The position numbers were made by a program, and so were the translations under genes. 64,000 nucleotides of DNA from Amborella trichopoda. Its lineage: Eukaryota > Streptophyta > Magnoliopsida > Amborellales > Amborellaceae. The first letter of the stretch is position 1; every line of letters starts with the position of its first letter. Location: NCBI RefSeq assembly GCF_000471905.2, contig NW_006497600.1:1662921-1726920 (forward strand). The letters are read 5' to 3'. Below the pieces are notes generated by a model. The model did no database searches and had not been told where the DNA came from. It was given only the letters and a program-made list of their open reading frames with translations. This document shows, piece after piece, positions 23,980-36,335 of the stretch.

Positions 23980-24675
23980 TGATGCAAATTGCATCAAGGG
24001 GTTGGCTGGAGTTGCATTATTTGTTAAGTTGGACATGTTGGGATTCTTTTATTGGTTGAGTACCATTCTGTAATTTGTCATTAAGGAGTTAATTTGGGTT
24101 TTAATTTAAAGTCTAGGATAGATTAAAGTGGTTTAGAGTCCCAATGCAATTCGTATGTCAAAGTAGAGTTATGTTGTTTTGAGTTTCTATGAGTCAAGGA
24201 GTCGATGTGGAGTTCCTATGTATGGGAAATTAGTTGCATGAATGGAGACTTGCTACATAAGAACGTGGTAGGAGATTGCACGCAAGTTCATTTTAATACA
24301 TTGGGAATACAGTATAGGGATAGTTTAGTCATATTCCTATTTTGTTAGGATTATTTTGGTCATTATCTAGGGCACACGAGTAGGTTCATATATATTCTAC
24401 ATTGTTGCACATGATGTAGTTGTTGTCGATGAATAAAATGAAGTAGAATTATTATGCTCCTACTGAGTGTAGAGAGAAAGAGATTGCCCAACTTGTGAGT
24501 TGGAAGGCCTCCACTAGGTGTACTAGTGAGATATAAGGATGAAAATCTCTTAGTTCCTTTCCTTCCTTGACAGCGATTGAGGAAGTTTTCTCCTTTGTTG
24601 ATCAACTAGAGCAATCGTAGAGTTACTATTGTGAAATTGGTCTCAGATCTCTTTTTTCCGGGTGTCGGATTCGCA
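23980..24675 (+). repeat. Right LTR of the intronic retroelement
   Basis: Same order of blocks as the left LTR, ending GATTCGCA. Many substitutions separate the two, so the insertion is old. Confidence 0.7.
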
Positions 24676-24689
24676 CCATTACTAAAGTA

Positions 24690-25075
24690 CCCTTATGCAA
24701 TCAACTTGTATGCCATGCTACCAAGTTGCCATGTTGCAAGTCCCCATTCATGCAACCAAATTCCTATGTATAGGAACTCCACATCATTGACTCTTAGACT
24801 CATGGGAACTCAAAAAAACATTATTCTTGTTTAACTTATGAATTACATGAGAACTCCACACCACTCTAATCTATCCTAGGCTTCAAATTAAAACCCAAAT
24901 TAGCCCCTTAATGACAAATTACGAAATGGTATTCAATAAATAAAACAATCCCAACCTGTCTAACTTAAAGATATTGCAATTGTAGACACTTCCATAAATT
25001 CAAAAATATGTGCTTCAGTCCAGCCAGCCTCTTGATGCGATTTGCATAAGTTAGACTATGGGACTAGGTTAGTGA
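24690..25075 (-). repeat. Inverted partial LTR of the same family
   Basis: In reverse complement this stretch repeats the LTR start (ATGCAAATCGCATCAAG, GTTGGGATTGTTTTATT, CCTAGGATAGATTAGAGTGG) and runs about half way through the LTR. It stands head-on to the right LTR, about 15 bases away. Confidence 0.8.
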
Positions 25076-27162
25076 CCGTATTCCCATCCAATAACCTCAT
25101 AAAAGAGAGGTCGTCTAGAATGACAAGCCAAAGAGACAACTTCCCATTAAGTGGGAGTTTTGTTCAATTACAGATTAACATGTATTCTTGGACTGGCAAA
25201 TATATATACATATGTGTGTAGCAAAACCCTGAACTATAGATATCAGAATCGTCCACCCTAGGTAGCGATTCCTGCAAGTTAGGAATCACAATTCCACATT
25301 TTTTTAATATCATTCCGATGTCTTTGGAATCTTAGATTAAACCCCACCAAATTTTGCGATTCACAAGTGCACAAGATTGTGATTCAACCAATATGAGACC
25401 TCGCTTCCAATTTTTAGATATAGTTTAGAATTTTTTAAACATTATTTGAAAATTTTTATTATTTAAAATTTATTTAATAACTAATATATGATGGGTATCT
25501 AAACACTCTATCGGTGTCAACATACTCTACATCATTCCTAAATTTCAAAATTTTGTAATAAATATTTTATTTTTTAAAATACATTTTTTTTTAGTGTTTA
25601 TTTTTTAAAATACATTTTTTTTTAGTGTGTATTTTTTAAAACACATTATTAACAAATAAAGTTATTTTATTTTCTTTATTCAATCGAAAAGCTCTAGGAA
25701 AGTACTTAATAAAGGGTCTCGACCTTTGCTTCGGATACTAGTGCAGAACTGTGATGAAGGGCACTCAATACATTGACTCCAATGTTAGGGGAGGGCTGTG
25801 AAAGACTTTGATTCTAATAATAGGGTAGCCGTGGGTAAGCATACTCAATATACAGAGTCCAATACTAAGGAATTCTTACATATAGAATTTTATAACCTTA
25901 AATCTCGTCTTTTGGAACTAGTTTTGTGATAATTTCTGGCTTGTTTCCAAGTGGTTTGGAGCATGATTCCCGCAAGTTAGGAATGTCAATTCCAAGTTCA
26001 TCGGAACGCGATTCCAACAGGTAAGAATCTCGATTCCTATTGGATGGGAGCGTGAATCCCAAATGGTAGGAATCCCGTTTCACCTGATATATATCGTATG
26101 AACTGCGATCATGACCATAGGAATCATCTGGCCACCCCCGATTCCGTGATGCCGATTCCTGAAACGATTTTGGAATCACAAGCATTTCCAACAACTATAC
26201 ACTGAACTTTCAAGGATAAAGGGTTCACAAACGGGAGATATCTAATAAAAGAAAAAGAGATCTTTACAAGATGGGATGTAATAATCCACATAAGCCCAAA
26301 TTTAGAAACCATCTCATATTGCAACTGTACTTGAATCCCACAAGTGTGAGATTATAAGGTATAAATTGACAATTTGACCCTAGCTTTGATGAAATGTCAG
26401 CTTATTTTATTGATAAAAATTGTTTAATGTGGTCCTAATAGTGTATCTAATTTCAAAACTGTGTTAACTGATGCATAACATTGAGCACATGTCAAATGCC
26501 TAATTGGCGTTATTTTTATAAAATAATGTGGTAAAACAGCCCCATTCCTCAAAAACAAATGCGGCAAAACAGACTTTTTTCATACGCATAACCCTTCGTG
26601 TCAACCACAAATGAAGGAAAATTGTCATTTTGCACTCCTAGCCTTACAAGAGTAGCAATACTGGCAACCACTAGCAAGATGGATTTATAAATTTGAGACA
26701 ATGTGGAGAATTGTAACCCATCCTGTAGAAATCCCTATGAAACTAATCACATTTTTTAAATTCCATCGAGAAGGTTCCAGATCTAACTTACATCTATTAC
26801 TGCCCGCTATGAGTGACTCGGGTGAGTACAACCCCGAGTCACAGAGTTTATAATTATGCTTGGCATAATAGTGTGTAAACAAAAGTTAAATTTGGTAAGA
26901 ATATGAGCTCCACTGATACTTAACTTCAATATGAGTGTAAAAGGTCAAAATTGACTAAAATGGCACCAGTATCACAAATGGAAAACTACCACCACACATA
27001 CAAATATACACAACTAGTTACATATCTCAACAGTTGCACCTTACAAATGCACGTACAACTCAACTTTTTTCCTTTTTTTTTTATATGAATTGAGCTACAA
27101 TTAACTTCTTTTTTGGGGGACTCTAATCTATAATCCTTTTCTCCTGGCGAGGTGGCTGGGGG
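25076..27162. other. Intron segment with GATTC-rich possible element
   Basis: Between about 25255 and 26165 both ends are rich in GCGATTCC/GGAATC words in opposite orientation, which suggests a worn fold-back or hAT-like element. Terminal repeats could not be fixed. A short direct repeat (unit about 35 bp, TTTTTTTTAGTG) lies at about 25575-25640. No gene is recognised. Confidence 0.35.
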
Positions 27163-28171
27163 TTGGTTGTCTTGTAGTAGGATTCATTTATTAGGAACCT
27201 GCAGGTAATACAAGGTCCAACTTTGGAGATGACCAATGAGGGAGAGGGGAAGAAAGTAAATGAGATGGCTTCTTGGAGGTTTATGAAAGTTATTGTCAAA
27301 TTTAAGTAAGAACATTGGCATTCCTTGTTTGGCAGTTGGGCTACAAAAACCAACACTCTTTTAGATGGAGATAGACTAGAAATATCATTTATAAAACCAT
27401 TAAAGCTGATACCGCCTCATGCCAAAAGGTAAGGCTCTTTTCTTCTGACATTTGTTAGAGAATATCAAAGACAAGAACATGATATGACTAGTGATAGTGA
27501 AGATATAGCCAGTAGTGGTTCACAAAACTCCCCTGAACCCTCTAAGCAGAGGTTTCTTCTGATGAAAAATCTAGACAAGTGGCATTAACAATGTTTTCTA
27601 GTGGCCATTACACACCCAGCAAAGTAGTTCTCACTGATTTTTCATAAAATTACCGTGACAGGGTGTCTTGTAGTAGGCTTTGTTTTTTAGGCCCCACAGG
27701 GTATTTATGAGGTCCACCTCTGGTGATGACCAATGAGGAAGAGGTGGGCAGAAAGCAAATGAGATGGCTCCTTGGAGGTGTATGAAAGGTATTGTCAAAT
27801 TTAGGCAAGAAAAATGGCATCCCTTCAGTGACGATTAGGCTACAAGAGTCGCCCCTTTCGTAGATAGAAAGAATGACTAGAAATATCATTTATAAAATCA
27901 TTAAAGATGATGTGGCCTGGCCTCACACCAAAAGGTAAGGCCCTTTTCTTCTGACTTCTTAGAGTCTCAAAGACAAGACTATGGAGGATGATATATGACT
28001 AGTGATGATGTAACAAGATGTGGCTCAAAGACAAGACTAAGCAGAAGTTTCTTCTTATGAAAAATCTGGACATGTGGCATTACAAGGTTTTCTAGTGGCC
28101 ATTAGTAGGTGTGAACAGACACCCAGTAAAGTAGTTCCCACTGAGTTAGCCTAAATGTACTGTAACAGGTG
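27163..28171. repeat. Tandem duplication, 2 x about 500 bp
   Basis: The units start TGTCTTGTAGTAGG at 27168 and 27664 and both contain GATGACCAATGAGG, AATATCATTTATAAAA, TTTCTTCTKATGAAAAATCT and CTAGTGGCCATTA. They have diverged by substitutions and small indels. Neither copy encodes a protein I recognise. Confidence 0.85.
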
Positions 28172-30997
28172 TCCGATTGACAAGCATACTGGCCCAAAGA
28201 AGTTAAGCTGAATTTGGGAAGGGTTGAAGTGGACAAGCCCAAAAGAGATTAAACTAAGGGGCCCAAGAAACTTTTGAAGCTAACTTCCTCAAACCTAAGC
28301 CAATGAATCAGAGTATACTTTTCTCTCAAGCAATGTGGCATGAAGATTTTGTCACGTGCTAGAAAAAATTGTAGAGGCATCCTTAGAGATGCTGGGTGGT
28401 CCTTATTACTCAATCAAGACTGATCTCTTTTTGCCATTCCTCATTTTCCAGGGCTAAAGCATTATCATGGACTCGAGTTTTGCCTACCTCCAAGGGACGA
28501 TCTATTGATTGTAAATGGCAATTCCCACAGTGTCATCACATGGGCTATTAAGGAGACACCCGCCCTAGGCGGTTATCAGATATCCTTGAGGAGATTTTTT
28601 TACTTGTGTGATGACAGATGTATTTTATTTTTAAATAAAATGTTATTTATAGACAAAAAAGAGTATCATGGAATATTGAGGCCTTAAGAGAAGAAACAAA
28701 GGAATGCACGTTAGTAGGTATAGAATAGGGTCAATAGTTTCTTGTTCCAAGAGCCAAGGTTGAGGCGGTTGGGCTGAGTTTCATCAGATTATACCCCTAG
28801 AGATGTGTTCAGTGTCTTTGCCTCCTAGGGGAGCTTCTGAGGAAATTCTCATACTACGAGAACTAAGGGTTGATGCTTAAGTTAAGAGAGGGCCTTGTTA
28901 TGAAGATGGTCCCCTCATGCTTTACCTTGTCAAATAATAGAGAGAACCTTATAACACAGAAGCTTGAAGCATTTAAATAATTCTGGAGTGGACTACTTCC
29001 CATAGATTTTGCAGGGAGCACTATAGAGACCAAGATCACCTTGCCATTCTCCTTGAATTTTGTATGATGCCGTGTGGTCCAATTCCTCTTTAACATTGAA
29101 CTTCATTTGTCTGCACTGGTTTAAAGAAATAATGAGTAATTTATGGTACCCTTTCCAAGAGGAAGGTTGCCTTGTCGTAACTTGAAAAAACTAACAAACA
29201 AAAAAAAGAGTTCACATGTTGAAGAGACATCAAATTTCGACTCAGTTCAGAGGTTATTGGTGACTTCAAATGTCTTATTGAAGAGACAATATTTGTCTTT
29301 TTTATTTCTTTCTTGACAGCTTTTGTCTTTCGAGGCGCCAACATATTGATCTTGGAGTCCATGATGTAGACTGCATAGAAAGTTGACATTTAATAAAGAC
29401 AAGTAGTGGGTACTGAGAAGGAACAAGACAGGGGATAAATGAAGTGGCAAAGATTAGGGTTCATGAATCCAACAACTTACCTGCAACAAATCTGCGCACA
29501 TTGCTATGTGTATGCAATCCTAAGTAATCTAATAACAGAAAATTTTGAGACATGTTTTGCTATTCCTTCGCAGGAGAAGAAATTATCTAGAGGAAGTATC
29601 ACATTGATTCAGGCCATGATGGCAATTTACTAATACACTCCATGTTCCTGTACATGATGGCAATGTCAATAGCCAATGCTTCGTTTTCCAGCATCTATGT
29701 AAGGAAACTTAGCACAATGAGTGCGGTCTATTGTAGAAAGCACAATGTAGATGGAAAAAAACGGGTCTTTCCATCTCTATGGCATTAATGGGGAAGGGAA
29801 TGGTATTTTTAATAGCAGCACCACTATCTGGTGTGGTGGGCAAACTCTTCCCAAGACATACCAATTGACAGTTATGAGGCCCTTCCATTATTTATTTTAA
29901 TGCAATAAAAAGAGCTTCCAAGACTCAGCCTGAAAGATCAAGATCCAAGACACTTTTGGGACTTTTACAGAAAAGTGACTTGAAGCTTTTAAATTTCATT
30001 TGGTCAAATGGGCAGAGTGGTTGTTTGAGCTATGAAGTGGACCAAAAGGAATGTGGTGATGCTGATAGCATAAAAATGTTACAATGAGGAATGGGGTTCA
30101 AGTATATTAAGAAGAATATAAGAACAGAGTTTGCTATGGTCTAATGGAATTCTACTGCTATTACCAAGAGGATGGTGGATGGGGAATGTTCTTTTGGACA
30201 TATATGAGTGCCATGAGACAAACCCGAAGGGAATGTGGCGAATAGTGCAATCATATAAGATGATATGAGGAAGGGGTTTCTGAGTGCTCATGACACAATG
30301 ACAACATGATATCAAGGAGGAGGTTTTAGGGGGATTAATGAATTTTAGGAGAGTCTCTAGGACAAGCTGAAATATTAATAATACAACACTAGGTGCATGA
30401 TAGAAAAGATGGAGGGTGCGCAAAGGGTTTGACACCTTCCAGCTGCATGTTTCAAATTGCATATGGGTAAGTTACAATTCCCATTTCAAAACTTCATGCC
30501 TAAAAAGAATGGTTAATAAATGAGCTGGAAAGTGAATTGCTCTTGATAGATTGTTTTTTTTGTATAAATTTGTTGTAGATAGCAACATTTATTTGAGTTA
30601 AAATAAAAATCTTGCAGGACTCCACATGCTAAACCAATGACATTTCTTACATAAATCTATTGTAGATAACTCTTAGGCTTTGATGAGAAAAGAAGAAACA
30701 CATTAGCTGGCCATTACAAGCTAACTAATTGACATAAATTCACATGAATCATGCATTTATGTTCACACAACCATATAGATAAATTGAACAAAATATGCAC
30801 ATCCAAGCACCCATAACAGCATGAACTTATTTTTTTAAAAAAATGACATCCACATCTTATTAATAACTTGTAAGCAATATTTCTAGGCAGTAAGCACATA
30901 TGATAGTTAACTATAAAAAATTAAAGAAAAAAATATTTTATAACAAATGGAAACAAAGAAACAAGTAATGAGAGCCACTAATGGGGAACCAACATAC
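28172..30997. other. Intron segment of unknown origin
   Basis: Less AT-rich than the surroundings, with broken frames on both strands. The longest (minus, 30079-30462, 127 codons) shows no motif that I can name. It looks like decayed transposon or gene sequence. Confidence 0.4.
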
Positions 30998-32187
30998 CTG
31001 CAACTACTGCTTAGTGCAAAGGCCTCATTATCCAAGCCCCAACAATCCTGAAAGACAAGCTCCCTCACAGCCCCACAAACGTGAAACAAAGCACTCATGC
31101 TTTGCTTATCCCTCACATTGCAGTGCTGAAGCTGCAATGTCTCAAGAGCAGAGCAAAACCCCAAATGCTCAGTGGGTCCAGGGTTTGGGTCAATTCTCTT
31201 GCAACCCACCAATCTCAAAGTCTTTAAATTACTACAAAATGATAGACCAGCAATCCATCCTTCGTCCATTTTATGGTCACAAATAGTAAGCTCCTCAAGC
31301 ATAAAGCAACACTTTCCAATGGCACAAATCCCATCATAACTCCCTTCACACCCACTCAGTTCTAGTCGAACCAATCTCTTACACCCATGGGCTAAGATTG
31401 TTAAACCAATATCTGATATTGCCGAATCATAAAACCCATCAATGAAACCAATTAGCCTAAGTATTTGGAGGTTGCGACAAGCTGAAATGGCCCTCAAGCT
31501 CCAATCACTACATTGGTGGAGCTCCAATTCTTGAAGCATCGAACAATGGGATGCAATTTTTGACAACCCAGTGTCTATAGCCGACTGGTTTTGTTCGCTG
31601 AGCTTGCTATCGATCGTCGAAAATGAGCGACCCGAATCCTCAAAACTCCTCTGGATATCGATTAGACTGAGTTTTCGCAGATTGGGGCATCCTTGAGAGA
31701 GAATCTCGAGCCCTCGGTCGAGTGATTCCGCTGAAATTTGGTCTTCTCTTCGTATAAATCGCTCAGTGGACTCAGAGCTCAAATGGGTCTTGATTAAATC
31801 GTGGGTTATGAGAATGCCGGAGTTTCTAGGCGTTTTTATGCATGCTGGTACCAAATCAACATCAGTCAAGTTCGGGAACCTCGAAATTAGCCTACCACTC
31901 TCTATAAAAGCCCAATCATGAATTTTTATGTGAGAAACCAGTTGGCCATGGATTTTAAGCCATCTTTTGCAAACTAGAGAACATGGGTTCTGGTTATTTG
32001 ACGGAATTTTGGTGAGAATTCTTACCAAGAGCTCATCAGAAAGGAGAGAGAATAGATCAAGGCCTGTTTTGTTGGGTTCTCCATCTTCTTCTGAAGCTCT
32101 GATATGCATTTTGAAGCCACCATGCTTGAGAGGAGTTGGGGCCACCCAGATTTTAGCCCAATTAGGCTTGCCTTTGAAACCAAGCAT
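30998..32187 (-). CDS. F-box/LRR protein, exon 1
   Basis: This exon encodes residues 1-396 of a ~485-residue F-box protein of the plant RNI-like (At5g51370/At5g51380) type, likely the substrate-binding subunit of an SCF ubiquitin ligase. The F-box is at about 43-82: LFSLLSDELLVRILTKIP, then CSLVCKRWLKIHG. A series of leucine-rich repeats follows, with blocks such as ESGRLISRFPNLTDVDLV, LQELELHQCSDWSLRAI, SDIGLTILAHGCKRLVRLEL, LEELTICDHKMDEGW and VFQDCWGLDNEAFAL. I chose the ATG at 32185-32187; Met27 (MHIRASEED) is an alternative. Although the frame stays open to 30907, the tail after Cys-Arg is intron: GTATGTT follows directly, and the conserved continuation [13 protein letters not shown] is found at 11071. 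No substrate can be inferred. Confidence 0.93.
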
Positions 32188-33293
32188 TGGTGGTGAGAGA
32201 AAACAGGGTTTTTTTGGGTTCTTCTCTCCTCTGCATATCCTTCCCCTCTGGCATGAGAGAGAAGATGGTGAGCCCGAACCCAAATAATGGAGATGGGTCC
32301 GGTTCCTTACTCTCCCTTTTGGGTTTCCACACCGTGAGGAGATGGCACTGTTGTTCTTAGAGAGAGAGAGAGAGAGGTTTGATAGTTATACCGTTGGGTT
32401 CTGAGGTTTGATGGTTTTCGTGGGGTGAGATTTGAGGAAGGACGATCGGCACCAGTAGTTAATGTTAGATTTAGAGAGAGAGAAATATTGCTGAGGCGAG
32501 ACAGCAGCATAGATGAATGGTATTTATTTCAAGAGAGAGAATGGATATAGAAGTATGGGACATTTAAGCTAAACGTTTCAAAAAAATAAAAAAGCTAAGT
32601 CTCCTAGAATAAGTGGAATTAGCCCTAACAATCAAAATAAGTAAAGCCTCATTTAATGACTCATCAAAAATTAAAAGTCAGGTACTAAAAAACCTTTACA
32701 TCAATCATCTTAACTTGAACATTATGGTTATGAAAAGTTATTAAAAACAAAGATTTCAAGCTCTAAATATATGGTTAATGTAATAAATTATCTAGACAAT
32801 CTATTTTGCCCTAAAAATAAATGTTCAGAGATCCGGTAGATCTGTACTATTTTTTAGTTTTGAATTTCATTCATTATCGATGTTAGAATTGATTTTAGAG
32901 CCATTATAGAGATTTTTTATGCCGAAAGTGTTTTAGTGTACAAATAACTGGCTCATATAGTTATCAAATACTTCTAACTCTGAACTTATATCTTTATCAC
33001 TGGTTCTATTTTCAAATAGACCCTTTTGTTACTGGTTTGGCACTGTTAATTTCAAACAAGTTTTTCTATGTACAAAACATGGAAATATAAAGTTCTAAAC
33101 CAGTGCTTTGTATATGAGAACATCACTTTGGAATTAGCATCCCGAAACCGTGACAAAGACATCATTTTGGAACTGCTTATCTCAAATTGGGAACATTTTG
33201 GGGGAAGAAAAAAGGATTGTATAACATGAGAACATTTAGTTTTTATGCAAGGCGGTCACCATTACTTTTAGACATTGGACGTGAAATCTAATA
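32188..33293. other. Leader/promoter region of the F-box gene and intergenic DNA
   Basis: The presumed leader has GA runs (CT on the transcript strand) at 32361-32378 and 32473-32482, like the cyclin leader. No convincing TATA box was found. From 32570 on the sequence is AT-rich without features. Confidence 0.45.
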
Positions 33294-33301
33294 GATAAAA
33301 G

Positions 33302-34593
33302 CAGTGTTTAAAAAAACGCCGAGTCGAACCGGACTCGCCCAGTTCGACTCGGGAATCGCCATCGACGGATCGAATCGGCGAAACAAACGGGAATCGTCTG
33401 GTTCTAGAGAGAACCGGACGATTCTGTACAGTGACTCGCCGATTCACTGTACGGAATCGGCGAGTCCGTACGGTTAATTTTTTTTTTTTTTTTTTTTTTT
33501 TCTTTTTTTTTTTTTTTTCGTTTAATTCCTATTGTATTAGATTTTTTTGTTAATACTTGATTCGTATTTTTTGTAATCCATGATCGTAATTGGTTTTTTC
33601 TTTTTTTGTAATCCACGATTGAATTTTTTGTTTTTTTTGTTTGTCGTTTTTTGTAATCATGATCGAATTTTTTGTAATCCATGATTGAATTTTTTGAAAA
33701 TTTGTGATTTTTTTTTTTTAATCCATGATCGAATTTTTTTTTGTAATCCATGATAGATTTTTTTGAAAATTTGTGATTTTTTTTTTTAATCCATGATCGA
33801 ATTTTTTTTTGTAATCTATGATAGAATTTTTTGAAAATTTGTGATTTTTTTTTTTAATCCATGATCGATTTTTTTGAAAATTTTGTTTTTTTTTTTTTAA
33901 TCCATATTATTCAAAGAGAAAAATGAGAAAGATGATGATTCTGAGGCCACTATCCCAGCCATAATATTCACATATCGAGTCCCAACAGCAACAGTGTAGA
34001 GATGAGCACGACAGTGCAGGTGAGCATGAAGGATGGACAATCTTCGAGGATTTTAGATTGGGAACACAACAAAACACTAACACTCAGGGATTTGGGAATA
34101 GTCAGAGGCCTGCTAATATCGATGATTCGTTTTTAGATCGAATCAATGAATTGTTAAACGAATTCAATCAATGGCACCAGCGTGACCAAGAAGAACAATA
34201 ACGTCGTTTATCATTTTATTTTTAGATCATATGTTACTAATTTTATGCTTTATTGTAGTCTATGTATGTTGACACACTTATTCCATGATAATTATATGTT
34301 TATCCTTTTGTGTAATGTAAATTAAATGCTGAATGGCGGTTCATGCAGCGAAAGAACATATCAATATTCGCATATTCATTCAAAAACCTGAAAATTCTTA
34401 ATAGAGTACCCTCATTTCTTATTGAATTCCTAAAAAACAATATTTATAATGAATTTTAATAATTTTTTCGGATTTTTTTTAAGCTTTATTCTGACCGATT
34501 CACCCGATTCCCGATCCGGATCGCCGATTCGCCGATCCGGATCGGTTTTTTGGAAGCCCGATCCGGGTCACCGATCCGTTTTTTAAACCATTG
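33302..34593 (+). mobile_element. Non-autonomous hAT element (copy 1)
   Basis: The left end CAGTGTTTAAAAAAACG and the right end CGTTTTTTAAACCATTG are inverted. Directly outside them is an exact 8-bp target duplication, GATAAAAG (33294-33301 and 34594-34601), the hallmark length for hAT. Subterminal DNA is full of ACTCGCCGATTC/GAATCGGCGAGT words in both orientations. Near 34095-34201 the plus strand encodes a transposase tail ending in ELLNEFNQWHQRDQEEQ and a stop, also present in the copy at 48511-51224. The transposase core is missing, so this is an internal deletion product. Confidence 0.93.
33478..33910. repeat. Poly-T and ~68-bp tandem repeats inside hAT copy 1
   Basis: A T run from 33478 is followed by about five units of TAATCCATGATCGAATTTTT with GAAAATTTGTGA. 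The lysine-rich minus-strand frame here (33404-33751) is a by-product. Confidence 0.85.
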
Positions 34594-34601
34594 GATAAAA
34601 G

Positions 34602-35175
34602 TACGTAACAGCATTCAAAAAAATTTATTTTTGACTTTATGCCCAAACGATAACATATCATCAACCACTTGATTTCAAATCTAACGGTCAATTATGATTG
34701 TGACCTCCTTGCATAAAAGATAAACGGTCTCATTTATACATTTCTGAAAAAGAAAAAGAGAAAAAAAATATGAATATAAATATAAGATATCAAAAAATAT
34801 TTCAATTAGCTTTTTTTTTTTTGTTGGAAAGTTCTACTATTTCTCACAAATATGAAATAAATATCCTAAAAATATATGGCTAAGGTCGTAGAATATCATA
34901 GGAATGAATAGCCAAAGTTGGGATTTGAGAACTTCAAATGAGACTGTTATTTCAAAGTTTTACAGTTCTAGTTTCAAAAACGTTTTTCACATTTTATATT
35001 GCAATTGTCTTTTTTAAAATGCAACAGGTAATGACATTCAAACAGCTGGTTGATTAAGAAGTAGAGAGAGAAGTTCACCAAAATAAAACCGTTACAAAAA
35101 GTTTACATTCACAGCGATCATTCAAATTGGTTTATAATTTTTTGGAAAGGTTTTTTTTTTCGAAAACCCAAAAGA
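34602..35175. other. AT-rich intergenic DNA
   Basis: Nothing recognised. Confidence 0.5.
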
Positions 35176-35480
35176 TATTCTACTCCTGGAGTATAATGTG
35201 TATTTACTCTCTCGAATAAAATCCCACCCAACATTATTTTAGGACCCCAAATTTTGTGGTAAGCACTTGGAAAAAACAATGTCTCTAGATTGGATAAAAA
35301 CCGTCCATTTTTAGATGGTGAGATCTAAGTGTTAAAAAGCTTAAATTTCAATTTTTTTTCTTTTAAGAATAATCATCTAGTGATTCTTAAGTGGTTCCCA
35401 AAATATCAAATATCTTAAGCAAGTCATTCGACCAAGAGGGTAGAAGTGAACTGTGCTCCTGAAAGAACAAAGTATAAGTG
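35176..35480. mobile_element. Probable MITE, family D (copy 2)
   Basis: The left end CTACTCCTGGAGTATAATG and the right end CTGTGCTCCTGAAAGAAC are imperfect inverted relatives. The interior TCATCTAGTGATTCTTAAGTG is shared with 54290-54530 (there TTATCTAGTGATTC). Confidence 0.55.
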
Positions 35481-35725
35481 CTCATAGGAAAATGTAACAG
35501 ACTATTCCAAAAATATAGATGAAACCATTCACACTTACCGGTATCTCACAAGAATACAATGTAGATAATATGATTAAATGGATCTTTCAAATATGACACA
35601 TTTATAAAGAAAAAGTTTATATAAGGTGTCAACCTTATACCAATTGAATAAAGTGCACTTATTATTATTTTAGTCATAATATCACCTAGTGTCTATCAAA
35701 TGGCCGGTTGGGATAGCTTTAAGAC

Positions 35726-36282
35726 AAGCTTTCTATGTTTCCCCTACAACATAGAATTTTTATCTTCCCCCTTATCCAACCGTCCACTTATCCAACCGTC
35801 CATTCTGAATGGAGGGTTAAGATTGTCCCAATCACAATGTCACGTCTCTACGCTATTTTATTTTTAAGTTTTTTTTATAAACTATGTTGACACCAAATTT
35901 TGGACGTCCATTCCTCTATTAATCTCGCATTAGTGAAAATATATATATATAAAAAAAAAATTCAATAAAATAAAATGATCAAAATACCTCTGAAAGTTTC
36001 AATGGGTTTTTTGATCATTATAATTTGTCGAAAAATTATTTTTAATATTTTTAATAGGTAGCACGTACCTATTTTAATAGGTAGTACGTACCCAATGAGA
36101 AGATAGTATGTACCAAATTTTATATTCGTATAATTTGTATAAAAAAAAACTAAAAATACAATACTTTGAGACGTTGAATCTAAGATCAAACGGTTAGTGG
36201 CTCTCTTGATCAAAATTGGACGGCTGGATGGCAGGGCGAGGATAGAACTTCTATGTTGTAGGGAAAGCATAGAAACCTTTCC
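35726..36282. mobile_element. MITE, family A (copy 3)
   Basis: The ends are clear inverted repeats of about 30 bp: AAGCTTTCTATGTTTCCCCT at the left and AGGGAAAGCATAGAAACCTT at the right, each next to CTACAACATAGAA or its complement. The short direct repeat CTTATCCAACCGTCCA lies near the left end. This is the best preserved family A copy. Confidence 0.8.
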
Positions 36283-36335
36283 CTAATCATAATATCACAC
36301 CTAATATTATTTTATTTTTAGAGAATGGATACAAG

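Larger units (their letters stand above)
21554..24675 (+). mobile_element. Non-autonomous LTR retroelement (LARD-like)
   Basis: Two direct long terminal repeats (21554-22296 and 23980-24675) flank about 1.7 kb. A primer binding site TGGTATCAGAG at 22302-22312, six bases after the left LTR, matches the 3' end complement of initiator tRNA-Met and sets the plus orientation. The inside (22297-23979) has no gag, protease, integrase or reverse transcriptase motif. The best open stretch, 23678-24073, ends in the LTR and includes KCGTIGEMPKVFEHMP, which faintly resembles a pentatricopeptide repeat. No 5-bp target duplication is visible. LTR boundaries are uncertain: a TGTTGGGATT at 21653/24036 is an alternative start. 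Confidence 0.7.
11072..30997 (-). other. Giant intron (about 19.9 kb) of the F-box/LRR gene
   Basis: The donor, TTGCAG|GTATGTT at 30997, and the acceptor, TTCACAG|G at 11072, both fit the consensus and join the halves of one conserved protein in phase with no missing residues. The intron holds a hAT fossil (13150-15360), a CTTT microsatellite, a tandem duplication (17474-17797), a MITE with a nested SINE, a LINE remnant, an LTR element (21554-25060) and a 0.5-kb tandem duplication (27163-28171). No other exon-like sequence of this gene was found inside. Confidence 0.85.

Noticed and set aside
30079..30462. Minus-strand frame of 127 codons as a gene
   Set aside because: No start context, domain or splice partner recognised; it lies in decayed intronic DNA.
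30907..30997. Open continuation of the F-box frame as its C-terminus
   Set aside because: It follows a consensus donor (GTATGTT), ends in a hydrophobic non-LRR tail, and the conserved family C-terminus is found in phase at 11071.
32188..32283. Extension of the F-box protein upstream of 32187
   Set aside because: The frame is open but lacks an ATG; the first codon of the open stretch is TTG.
33404..33751. Lysine-rich minus-strand protein
   Set aside because: It is translation of poly-T and tandem repeats inside hAT copy 1.
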